Shown here in pieces: positions 1 to 6,500 of a DNA stretch of 10,851 nucleotides; position 1 is the first letter of the stretch; each line of letters opens with the position of its first letter. This DNA comes from Treponema sp. Its GTDB lineage: Bacteria; Spirochaetota; Spirochaetia; Treponematales; Treponemataceae. The notes under the pieces were generated by a model. That model searched no databases, had not been told where the DNA came from, and saw only the letters and a list, made by a program, of their open reading frames with translations. Position numbers and translations under genes: made by a program. The DNA lies in NCBI GenBank assembly GCA_024691105.1, contig JAILNY010000123.1, positions 1 to 10,851 of the forward strand, in the 5' to 3' direction.

Positions 1-427
1 TCTTAATGCTGACGGTGAAATCGTAAAAGATTTTGAATGTGTTCTGATTACGCCACCGCTTCCATGGACGGACAATCTTTACATTCTTGCCGCACGAGAT
101 GACATTACAACTGTTTTCTTTCCTGAAAAAATTCCTGGAGCTTTTAAAGCTGCGCTTACTCGTTCAATTTATGATTTAATTGCAGAGCTTCCTTGCAGAC
201 AGGAAAAAAAATGGTTCCTGTATGATTCAGTTTTGAAAAATTATTTTGAACGCAAAGGTCCGTATCTTTATCCAAAGATGAGCCTTTCGCAGTATGATGA
301 CTTTGTTTTGCATTGTCTTGACTGTGGCCTTGCGATAAGTCCTGAGCATTCAAAGCAGTCGATTGTGCCTTACGGTGCAGATAAGGGTGTTTTTTCTAAA
401 TTGAAAAATAATCCGTGGAATTTTTAA
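1..427 (+). CDS. Hypothetical protein, C-terminal fragment (5' end outside window)
   Basis: The frame is open from position 2 and ends at a TAA at 425-427, giving about 141 residues of the C-terminus of a longer protein. The TTG at 233 is internal and is not a credible start, because protein-like sequence continues upstream of it. The fragment has a Pro-rich turn (TPPLPWTDN) early, then mixed alpha/beta sequence, four Cys residues (one pair as CLDC), and an ending SIVPYGADKGVFSKLKNNPW that looks like an ordered conserved tail. No membrane segment or signal is visible in this part. I do not recognise the family and assign no function. It is followed 15 bp later by a small membrane protein gene on the same strand, so it may be the first visible gene of an operon that ends with the chemotaxis receptor. 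Confidence 0.75.
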   Translation, partial: LNADGEIVKDFECVLITPPLPWTDNLYILAARDDITTVFFPEKIPGAFKAALTRSIYDLIAELPCRQEKKWFLYDSVLKNYFERKGPYLYPKMSLSQYDDFVLHCLDCGLAISPEHSKQSIVPYGADKGVFSKLKNNPWNF

Positions 428-442
428 GCAGGACGTAACGGA

Positions 443-736
443 ATGAATCAGACACAAATTATAATGTGGATTATAAAACTTGTGCTCGGTGGAATTGCAG
501 CTTTTCTTGCAATTCTGCTCTGGTCAAAAACCCGCAGTGCAAGCTGGATGAGCCTTGTAGCAAGCGTCATTGTTTCTTATGCCGGCATAATTTATGAGAT
601 GCTGATTGCGCTTGGAATTTTTTCAGCAGACATTGTCGTGCTCTTTGGGCTTCCGGTTATTTCTTTATGCTTTACTGTCATTCCGTATGTGTTCTTAATT
701 ACAGCGCTTATATTAATTATTAAAGATATATCTTAA
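443..736 (+). CDS. Small integral membrane protein, three predicted helices
   Basis: This encodes 97 residues, almost all hydrophobic. Predicted membrane segments are at about 7-27, 35-60 and 63-93; the last is long enough to bend at Pro71 or Pro81. The only clearly polar stretches are SKTRSAS at 28-34, which is positively charged and would be cytoplasmic by the positive-inside rule, and the KDIS tail. A weak GGA-type ribosome site (ggacg, 431-435) precedes the ATG. It sits 15 bp after the preceding gene and 29 bp before the chemotaxis receptor, all on one strand. I do not recognise the family. It could assist the multi-helix receptor downstream, but that rests only on position. Confidence 0.7.
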   Translation: MNQTQIIMWIIKLVLGGIAAFLAILLWSKTRSASWMSLVASVIVSYAGIIYEMLIALGIFSADIVVLFGLPVISLCFTVIPYVFLITALILIIKDIS

Positions 737-765
737 CTTATTTATTCGGAGAGTAGTTAAAAAAA

Positions 766-2676
766 ATGAAACTTAGCCTCAAACGTTTTTTCATCACTTT
801 TGTATTGTGTACTTTTGGCGGAACTTTTACGCTTCGATGGCTTGCACTTGATTTTCTTTACAGAACAATGGACAGCTTTGTCTCAGGAATTTCTGCAACG
901 ATTATTTCGTCGCTTGCACTATCTGTCGGTTTTTCTTTTGTCCTATATTATTGGCTTTATAAGATTGAATTAATCGGAAAGAAAGTTAATAAGACCGGAG
1001 CGGTCGAAGAAGCGGATAAAAAGTTTGTACTTTCATGTTTTAAAATAGTAAAAATTGTTGTCGTAATTGCAAACATGATAGGCTTCTTTTTTGGCCAGCT
1101 TATCTGTATGGTCTTAGATTTTAAGGCCGGAGTTCTTCCTTATGAATTTTCACGTGCGATGATAATTATGATACAGGCAATCCTTGTAGGTATTATCGCC
1201 GCTGAATACGAAATTTATTATCTTGATAATCTTCTTGGCCCTTACAGAAATCTTCTTCAGTTAAGATCTGTCAATGATATTCCCGGAAAGCCGCATTCAA
1301 TTTCGAGCCGTGTATTTATTGCAAGTATCACGACACTCTTGTTTATGTGGATCTGTTCATTCTCATGCGGCTATGCAATCATTCATCAGGATAACCTCTC
1401 CGGCAATCTGATGAAGCAGTATATTGGCTATGGTCTTAAGTGTTTAATCATTGTAGGTTTTGAATGCGCAGGACTTATGCAGATTGTTCTTGGCGAAATG
1501 AAAAATCGCCTTTCAAAAACTGCAAAGCTCGTTACAAATCTTGCAAATACTGGAGATGTTTCGCAGAGAATAAATATTTCGATGCAGGATGATATTGCAG
1601 TCGTAATTTCAAGTTTGAATTTTTTCTTTGATAAGCTTGAAGCAATTCTTATAAATCTTTCTACTGACAGTTCTTCTGTTTCTGATACTGCAATGATTCT
1701 TGAAGAGTCTGCACAAAAATCTGTTGAGGCACTCGATGTTGTAAAGCAGGCCGTTAAGTTTATTGATGACCAGGATAAAAATAACAGCGAGGCAATCCGA
1801 AAAGCCTACGAAGATATTCAGGGTGTAAAGGACAATGCTGCAACGGTCGAAGCAGAGATTCATGGTCAGGCAGAAGCAATGCAGGCAACTTCTTCTGCGG
1901 TAACTCAGATGAATGCAAGTATTGAAAACGTTGCAGAAATTTCGCGGATGGCGGACGAGGTTGCAGAAAAGTTAAAGGCAACAAGTTCAGAAGGTGCGCT
2001 CTCGATTAAGACTGCGGTTGAAGCGATTGAACAGATTCAGGATGCATCAAATCAGATTGAAGGAATTATTAAGATGATTCAGAAGATTGCAAGTCAGACA
2101 AATCTTCTTTCGATGAACGCTTCGATCGAGGCTGCGCATGCAGGTTCATTTGGATCTGGTTTTGCCGTTGTAGCTGACGAAGTTCGAAGCCTTGCAAACA
2201 CTTCTGCAAAGAACGCAAAGACGATTAAAGACCACATGAACGACATGTCAAAGAAAATTGAAAACGGTGTAATTGCGATTAAAGAAGCCGGTAATGCGTT
2301 CTCAGAAATTGATGCGGGCATTGAAGAAACCGTTTCGATTGTAACTAAAATTCGCGAAGCTTCTGAAGAACAGAAGTCTGGTGCCGAAAGTACACGAACT
2401 GCAACAGAGACTGTTGTTAATGCTATTTCTAAAATTGAAAGTATTGCAAATCAGCAGAGCGTTTATGCAGAAAATGTATATCATGTAATGCAGAATATTG
2501 TAGAGTCTTCGGACAAGATTTCTCAGGCTCTTGATAAAACGTCGGAATCTGTTGATAACGTTGGCGTAAGTCTTACAGATGTAGAAGACTGTTCTCGCAT
2601 AAATAAAGTTTCTGTAACCAGCATGAACGACCACATCGGTCTGTTTAAGGTTTCGGAAGAAAGAAGGGGCTTATAG
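766..2676 (+). CDS. Methyl-accepting chemotaxis protein with multi-helix membrane N-terminus
   Basis: This is a 636-residue chemoreceptor expected to control a CheA-CheW kinase complex and flagellar switching. The N-terminal half is membrane sequence, with segments at about 8-30, 45-67, 92-117, 130-150, 183-205 and 220-241, separated by loops too short for a periplasmic Cache or four-helix-bundle sensor. A HAMP-like region follows (about 245-298, with GDVSQRI and a DD-I-V-SLNFFFDKL second helix). A long coiled-coil signalling domain runs from about 300 to 628. The conserved hairpin tip is at about 446-475 (NLLSMNASIEAAHAG, then GFAVVADEVRSLA). In it Ser461 replaces the acidic residue usual after AHAG. 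No C-terminal NWETF-like CheR tether is present; the protein ends EERRGL. A GGAGAG ribosome site is at 748-753, a rather long 12 nt from the ATG. The class is certain; the stimulus is unknown and may be sensed in or near the membrane. Confidence 0.95.
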   Translation: MKLSLKRFFITFVLCTFGGTFTLRWLALDFLYRTMDSFVSGISATIISSLALSVGFSFVLYYWLYKIELIGKKVNKTGAVEEADKKFVLSCFKIVKIVVVIANMIGFFFGQLICMVLDFKAGVLPYEFSRAMIIMIQAILVGIIAAEYEIYYLDNLLGPYRNLLQLRSVNDIPGKPHSISSRVFIASITTLLFMWICSFSCGYAIIHQDNLSGNLMKQYIGYGLKCLIIVGFECAGLMQIVLGEMKNRLSKTAKLVTNLANTGDVSQRINISMQDDIAVVISSLNFFFDKLEAILINLSTDSSSVSDTAMILEESAQKSVEALDVVKQAVKFIDDQDKNNSEAIRKAYEDIQGVKDNAATVEAEIHGQAEAMQATSSAVTQMNASIENVAEISRMADEVAEKLKATSSEGALSIKTAVEAIEQIQDASNQIEGIIKMIQKIASQTNLLSMNASIEAAHAGSFGSGFAVVADEVRSLANTSAKNAKTIKDHMNDMSKKIENGVIAIKEAGNAFSEIDAGIEETVSIVTKIREASEEQKSGAESTRTATETVVNAISKIESIANQQSVYAENVYHVMQNIVESSDKISQALDKTSESVDNVGVSLTDVEDCSRINKVSVTSMNDHIGLFKVSEERRGL

Positions 2677-2827
2677 CGTTCTTTATTATAAAAGGTGCGG
2701 ATGTGTTGTTGCGCGATATGTCTATTAGCGCGGAACATTCAACTACGCTGGTTTTGAACGCGAGATACGCGTCTTTTACTAAATAATGTGCGGATTGAAA
2801 AAAACGCCGATTTCGGGTAATATCGAT
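2677..2827. other. Non-coding stretch after the chemotaxis receptor
   Basis: No convincing gene is seen. The short open frames here lack ribosome sites. Two inverted repeats are visible. One pairs GTTGCGCG (2708-2715) with CGCGGAAC (2729-2736), with one mismatch and a 13-nt loop. The other is a perfect ACGCG-N5-CGCGT around 2758-2772. Neither is followed by a T-run, so neither looks like a classical Rho-independent terminator for the receptor gene. The segment from about 2789 (tgcggattg) resembles the 3' part of the repeat units that follow, so it may be the eroded remnant of another copy. Confidence 0.45.
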
Positions 2828-2901
2828 AAGTGTATGAGAGAATTGCTTTAGCAATTCTCGAAACAACTCGAAATATGCCTTGCGGATTGCCGACTGAAGG
2901 G
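2828..2901. repeat. Intergenic hairpin repeat, copy 1
   Basis: This copy and the one at 2910 are identical over 48 bp (2828-2875 against 2910-2957) and then still similar for about 26 bp (tgcggattgccgactgaagg against tacggaacgccgacagaagg). The core is a perfect inverted repeat GAGAATTGC-TTTA-GCAATTCTC at 2838-2859, followed by a short direct repeat CTCGAAA-caa-CTCGAAA. The period is 82 bp. There is no transposase, and the unit is too short to be an autonomous element. It resembles REP- or MITE-like intergenic repeats. Confidence 0.8.
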
Positions 2902-2909
2902 ATGGTTTG

Positions 2910-2983
2910 AAGTGTATGAGAGAATTGCTTTAGCAATTCTCGAAACAACTCGAAATAAGCTTTACGGAACGCCGACAGAAGGT
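2910..2983. repeat. Intergenic hairpin repeat, copy 2
   Basis: This is the second unit of the tandem pair, with the same 9-bp perfect stem and TTTA loop at 2920-2941. It ends about 13 bp before the tRNA-Arg gene, so any tRNA promoter must lie in or next to this unit. Divergence is confined to the 3' third of the unit, while the hairpin core is unchanged, which may mean that the core is constrained or was recently copied. Confidence 0.8.
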
Positions 2984-2996
2984 ACGAGTTGTATAT

Positions 2997-3070
2997 GACT
3001 CATTAGCTCACCTGGATAGAGCGGTCGCCTCCTAAGCGACAGGTAGTGCGTTCGAATCGCATATGAGTCG
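2997..3070 (+). tRNA. tRNA-Arg (anticodon CCT)
   Basis: A complete 74-nt cloverleaf can be folded by eye. The acceptor stem is GACTCAT (2997-3003) with ATGAGTC (3063-3069), with discriminator G at 3070. The D stem is GCTC (3006-3009) with GAGC (3019-3022). The anticodon stem is GTCGC (3024-3028) with GCGAC (3036-3040), closing the loop CTCCTAA with anticodon CCT at 3031-3033. The T stem is GTGCG with CGCAT around the TTCGAAT loop. CCA is not encoded. It reads AGG codons as arginine. The gene stands alone between the hairpin repeats and a terminator. Confidence 0.95.
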
Positions 3071-3092
3071 AAACTAATAACATATAAAAAGG

Positions 3093-3118
3093 CCGGGAAA
3101 AAACTTCCCGGTTTTTTT
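3093..3118 (+). terminator. Rho-independent terminator, probably bidirectional
   Basis: A perfect 7-bp stem CCGGGAA (3093-3099) with TTCCCGG (3105-3111) and loop AAAAC is followed by seven T residues (3112-3118). It ends the tRNA-Arg transcript. Read on the other strand, the same stem is followed by CC and TTTTT, so it can also end the convergent HAD/kinase/prs operon, whose last stop codon (3117-3119) overlaps it. Confidence 0.9.
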
Positions 3119-3758
3119 ATATCATCTCCACTAGTTTATACACGTCTTCGACGCCGTCGACTAAGATGGCACCCATTCCCATCTCGAGCGGAAGACTCAA
3201 GTCAATGTCGTAGCGGTCTCCGACGCTAAGACATTCTGCGAGTCTTGCGCCGGTCTTTTGTGCGGCGAGATTTAAGATGTCCGGATGCGGCTTTGATTTG
3301 TGACATGTATCAAGGCCGATAATTTCGGGAATCAGCTTTTCAATTCCGATGGCCTGTAAGGTTTTAAAAGCCGGTAATACAGGATTGTTTGTTACTGCAA
3401 TCATTTTGTATTTTTGTGCAAGCTGTTCAAGAGTTTTTATAAGCCGTTCATCGCGCGGCAAAAAATCCGCCGGCTCTAAAAGTGTCTCGCGCCATTTTAT
3501 ACTTTCTTCAATTGATATACCAAAATGTGTCAGAGTGTTTCCAAGACTGATTTTTTTGCCGTCATGTTTTGCGCTGTAATCCGAACGAAAGTCAGAAATC
3601 ATTTTACGAATTTCAGCCGGCGTCGTTCCGCGTAGTTTTGCAAAATGCCTTAGCTGAACGTCAACTTGTTCAAATGCATATTTGTCGTTTGTGTACAAAG
3701 TTGAATCTATGTCAAAAATGATTGTCTTAAGATGCTCGGGTATTTTGTAAACTTTCAT
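3117..3758 (-). CDS. HAD-superfamily hydrolase, pyrimidine 5'-nucleotidase/phosphoglycolate phosphatase-like
   Basis: This is a 213-residue cytoplasmic HAD phosphatase (subfamily I type). All four catalytic motifs are visible. Motif I is FDIDSTLY, with nucleophile Asp16 and acid/base Asp18. Motif II is Thr123 in AVTNNP. Motif III is Lys156 in KSKPHPD. Motif IV is SVGDRYDID, with Asp181 and Asp186 available for magnesium. Residues 23-105 form an alpha-helical cap of C1 type. The DID-T-LY form of motif I is typical of pyrimidine 5'-nucleotidase and Sdt1-like members, but the substrate cannot be fixed from sequence. The ATG overlaps the stop of the upstream sugar kinase by 4 bp (ATGA), and a GAGGA ribosome site lies at 3765-3769. 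It is the last gene of the prs-kinase-phosphatase operon, suggesting dephosphorylation of a sugar phosphate or nucleotide related to those enzymes. Confidence 0.88.
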   Translation of the reverse strand: MKVYKIPEHLKTIIFDIDSTLYTNDKYAFEQVDVQLRHFAKLRGTTPAEIRKMISDFRSDYSAKHDGKKISLGNTLTHFGISIEESIKWRETLLEPADFLPRDERLIKTLEQLAQKYKMIAVTNNPVLPAFKTLQAIGIEKLIPEIIGLDTCHKSKPHPDILNLAAQKTGARLAECLSVGDRYDIDLSLPLEMGMGAILVDGVEDVYKLVEMI

Positions 3759-5251
3759 TTTATGTCCTCGTTATCAAATGATTGCGGGTTCTGTTTTTGC
3801 ACAGGGTTTGGATTATAGGTTTTTGCAATTTTAACAATGCTGTCGGCTGCTTTTTGAATTGAATCGTCAAGTCCAAGTGAATATGCGCACAAAACTGCAT
3901 CGCCTATAAGTTCGCTGTCAGGAACTTCTGTTACGCAGAAAGTTGTCTGTGTAATATCTGTCTTTAACTGCATCCATTGCTCGTTTTTTGCCTGGCCGCC
4001 TGTAATCATTATTGTATCAGAAAAATTCAGATTGTGTTTGAGTGCACAGTCTTTAAGCTTTTTTAAACCGTCACGCACAGAATACGCAAGCCGTGTCATA
4101 GTTTTATAACCTTCTGATTCTTTGTCTGCAAAGCAATGGGCGATATATTCTTTGTAAGAAATTTTAAAATCGTGCGGTTCGTCGGCGTGTGTTGCTAAAT
4201 TGTCACGGCATTCTATGTCGCGCGGTTCATCTGTGCATGCGGGGTGAATTTGTTCGTGTGCGTGAATTTGTTCATAGCGGTTTTTGCATTTGACAAATTC
4301 TTTTCCGCTTGAAGGCATTAAGGCGGCCAGATTCCAGAGACCCGGAATTACGCTTGGAAGAGTGCGTAAGCCTTCTTCAAAAACGGGGCTGTCGGTACAA
4401 AGATTTACGCCTTCGCTTGAACCTGCGCAGTCGCAGATTTTTCCCTGGCTTAAGGTATTGGTTCCAATCATGGCAACGATAAAGTCTGGGCCGCCTGCGA
4501 TTACGGGAATGTCTGGTTTTATGTTGAATAGTTTTGCGGAGCTGTCTGTAATTGAGCCGCAGTTAAAGCCCGGTTTGACAAAGCGCCCGACTCGCTCAGG
4601 ATTAAGATTCAGCGCTTTGAGCGCGTCATCGTTCCAATAGGCGGCTTCGTAGCGCGACTCCGGAAGGATTGTGATACAAGCGCCGCAGAGCTTGTGTATA
4701 AGATATTCCGGGCCAGAAAAGATTTTCTGGCTTTCAAACTTTTGAGGCCAGCGGGTTTTTAGCGCGTGTATTCTTGGCAAAAAAAGTGAATGCTCAAATT
4801 TTGAATCGAGAGTCGCGCGGGTTTGAACGAAAGAGTCCGCGTCGATTGGTTCATTCCACAAAAGCGTGGTACCGTCTTCTGTGACGAGTGTCGGGCCGTT
4901 GCCGGAGATGCAGATTGCGTCGCAGTCAAGCGGCGCGGGGTTTGTAAAAGAGTTGTCGCACTCAAGCGGCGCGGTTGATGAATTGGACGCGGTTGATGAA
5001 TTGGACGCGGTTAAAGAATCCGGCACGAGATTGGAAGCGGCGTCGGGCGCGGCATTTGAAGCGGATGCGCCTGATGAAAGCTCTGCGGCTGCCACTTTAA
5101 GCGCCTTTATCCATTCATTTGAGATTTTTTCGCTGCTGCATTTTTCAAAAGGGACACGAGAAAAGGACAGCACTTGTCCTTTATCAGAAACAAGTGCTGC
5201 TTTAAGAGAAGTTGTTCCAATGTCTGCACAAAGGAATTTATACTTCGTCAT
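3755..5251 (-). CDS. FGGY-family carbohydrate kinase with two low-complexity insertions
   Basis: This is a 498-residue ATP-dependent sugar kinase of the FGGY (xylulokinase/glycerol kinase) fold. The start chosen is the second of two adjacent Met codons (MTKYKFL), because the N-terminal phosphate-binding motif ADIGTTSLKAALV (9-21) follows directly. The longer open frame to 5305 lies inside the upstream gene. Other landmarks are WNEPIDADS (132-140, sugar side), GGPD with candidate catalytic Asp256, and the adenosine motif MITGGQAKNEQW (415-426) followed by ELIGDAVLCAYSLG. Two insertions interrupt the fold: Ala/Ser/Asn-rich residues about 58-110 and His/Asp/Glu-rich residues about 324-365. Both are built partly from short DNA repeats. 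The gene overlaps the end of prs by 14 bp with no strong ribosome site, so translation is probably coupled. The sugar substrate is unknown. Confidence 0.88.
   Translation of the reverse strand: MTKYKFLCADIGTTSLKAALVSDKGQVLSFSRVPFEKCSSEKISNEWIKALKVAAAELSSGASASNAAPDAASNLVPDSLTASNSSTASNSSTAPLECDNSFTNPAPLDCDAICISGNGPTLVTEDGTTLLWNEPIDADSFVQTRATLDSKFEHSLFLPRIHALKTRWPQKFESQKIFSGPEYLIHKLCGACITILPESRYEAAYWNDDALKALNLNPERVGRFVKPGFNCGSITDSSAKLFNIKPDIPVIAGGPDFIVAMIGTNTLSQGKICDCAGSSEGVNLCTDSPVFEEGLRTLPSVIPGLWNLAALMPSSGKEFVKCKNRYEQIHAHEQIHPACTDEPRDIECRDNLATHADEPHDFKISYKEYIAHCFADKESEGYKTMTRLAYSVRDGLKKLKDCALKHNLNFSDTIMITGGQAKNEQWMQLKTDITQTTFCVTEVPDSELIGDAVLCAYSLGLDDSIQKAADSIVKIAKTYNPNPVQKQNPQSFDNEDIK
4244..4273. 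repeat. Short direct repeat inside the sugar kinase gene
   Basis: The 12-mer gtgaatttgttc occurs at 4244-4255 and again at 4262-4273, an 18-bp period that keeps the reading frame. It encodes the doubled EQIHAHEQIHP in the second insertion of the kinase. Nearby, the segments encoding DEPHD and DEPRD (around 4171-4181 and 4220-4230) also look like diverged copies of each other. Confidence 0.75.
4919..5012. repeat. Minisatellite-like repeats inside the sugar kinase gene
   Basis: Two nested repeat families lie in the first kinase insertion. A 20-bp unit (gtcgca, then tcaagcggcgcgg) occurs at 4919-4938 and 4955-4974 with one mismatch and a 36-bp period. It encodes APLDCD and APLECD. An 18-bp unit (gcggttgatgaattggac) is repeated exactly at 4971-4988 and 4989-5006, with a partial third copy to 5012, and encodes repeated TASNSS. 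All periods are multiples of three, so copy-number change would keep the frame. Confidence 0.9.
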
Positions 5252-6500
5252 CATCCGCTGTTGCGTCGTGTTTAACGAGTTTTTCGATAATGTTGCGGTT
5301 ATCAAGAAGGTCGCTCAACGACTGGTTGTGATGAACGCGGGTAATAACGTTTGCAAAAAGACCAGAAACATTTGTGCTGATGTACCATTCTTTTGTAAGA
5401 AGTTCTTCATGGTAAACAGCGTTTGTTCCGATGATGCGGTAGAATAAACCTTCTTTGTAAGCCTGATCAAAAAGCTCGATAGCGTTTCCTGTAAAGAACG
5501 GAAGGCTTATAGCACAGATAACTTTTGTAGCGCCCTGTTCCTTAAGGAACTTCATAGCCTTAAGCAAAGTTCCGCCGGTTCCAAGCATATCATCTGCAAG
5601 GAATGCAACCTTTCCACGGACATCGCCTAAGAGTTTGATTGCTTTAATATTTGTTGAGTTTGCATCCTGAGTTACGATTGAATAATCGCGCTCTTTATAG
5701 ATCATAGCAAGTGGAAGCTTAAGACCTGATGCATAGAATTTATTTCTATCAATAGCACCTGTATCTGGAGAAACAACAACAAGTTCTTCAGTCTTTCCTG
5801 TAAGATCAACAATCTTTGTTAATTCACGGATAATCTGATAACTTGCATGAAGGTTTTCGAGTGCGATTGAATTAAATGCGTTTACGATTTCGCGAGAGTG
5901 AATGTCGAGTGTAATGATTCTTGATACACCGAGCATCTCGTATACATGACCGAGCATAGAAGCTGTAAGACCTTCGCGGCCCTTTTTCTTGTGCTGGCGG
6001 CTGTAAGGATATACAGGAAGAACAAGCGTAATGCTGTCAGCTCCTGCCTGTCGTACTGCATCGATTGTAACTAAGAGAGACATTACATGGTCGTTTACAG
6101 AAAGTGACAGTTTGTTTTTGCCGTCGTTCAAAGAAAGAACTTCGTGATTTTCTACATCCTGGAAAATAAAAACTTCTTTTCCGCGGATACAGTCAAGAAG
6201 CTCTGTTTTAAATTCTCCATTCATAAAGTAGGTGAATCTTGCATTTACTTTGAATACAGGCGGGCGGTATTTATCTGTAGCTCCACGCATACAGACATCG
6301 GAAGTCTGAATATCGCTTCCAAAATTGATCTGCTTAATAAGTTCTGTTTTATCAAGCTGGTAACGTTTTGAAATAACATCGTTTTTGAGCGTAAAACGGT
6401 GTTTGTACATGTGGCGAAGGTGTGTGATTACTTCATCAGCAAACGCTTCTCCACCCGGACAGGCAACAATGGCCAGATTAGTTGGTTCAGAATACGGCAT
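5238..6500 (-). CDS. prs: Ribose-phosphate pyrophosphokinase (PRPP synthetase), long divergent form
   Basis: This 420-residue cytoplasmic enzyme should make PRPP from ribose 5-phosphate and ATP, feeding purine, pyrimidine, histidine and NAD synthesis. Recognisable sites are NGEF (94-97, in place of the DGE loop), VYPYSRQHKK (163-172, matching the PYARQDRK ATP region), TLDIHS (197-202, metal His201), SPDTGAIDR (244-252), KER at 269-271 (matching the catalytic Lys and Arg of the flexible loop), and the PRPP loop ADDMLGTGGTL (302-312). The usual enzyme is about 315 residues. Here an extra segment of roughly 50-60 residues lies near 30-90, and other insertions are present. Gly307 replaces the Asp common in DDMIDTAGT. 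The ATG has an AAGGGG ribosome site at about 6511-6516. It is the first gene of a three-gene operon with an FGGY kinase and an HAD phosphatase. It could also be a PRS-like paralogue with altered regulation. Confidence 0.9.
   Translation of the reverse strand: MPYSEPTNLAIVACPGGEAFADEVITHLRHMYKHRFTLKNDVISKRYQLDKTELIKQINFGSDIQTSDVCMRGATDKYRPPVFKVNARFTYFMNGEFKTELLDCIRGKEVFIFQDVENHEVLSLNDGKNKLSLSVNDHVMSLLVTIDAVRQAGADSITLVLPVYPYSRQHKKKGREGLTASMLGHVYEMLGVSRIITLDIHSREIVNAFNSIALENLHASYQIIRELTKIVDLTGKTEELVVVSPDTGAIDRNKFYASGLKLPLAMIYKERDYSIVTQDANSTNIKAIKLLGDVRGKVAFLADDMLGTGGTLLKAMKFLKEQGATKVICAISLPFFTGNAIELFDQAYKEGLFYRIIGTNAVYHEELLTKEWYISTNVSGLFANVITRVHHNQSLSDLLDNRNIIEKLVKHDATADDDEV

Noticed and set aside
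2645..2948. Two minus-strand open frames starting with the same MFRELLKQFSHTL peptide
   Set aside because: The shared peptide comes from the hairpin repeat read in one frame from a TTG codon. There is no ribosome site, and one frame runs into the receptor gene. They are repeat artefacts.
2828..2983. A CRISPR array
   Set aside because: There are only two units, the repeat is mostly an internal palindrome of 48 bp or more, the spacing is not array-like, and no cas genes are present.
2997..3070. Integration (att) site in the tRNA-Arg gene
   Set aside because: No duplicate of the tRNA 3' end and no integrase gene are visible in the window. The tRNA is followed directly by its terminator and a housekeeping-type operon.
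5252..5305. Longer N-terminus for the sugar kinase
   Set aside because: The added residues fall inside the prs coding sequence and do not resemble FGGY kinases, which start just before the DIGTTS motif as seen from the Met at 5251 (or the adjacent one at 5254).
4866..5447. A 193-codon open frame on the + strand across the kinase/prs junction
   Set aside because: It is antisense to two clear enzymes, gets its length from the repeat-rich, stop-poor kinase insertion, and shows no recognisable domain.
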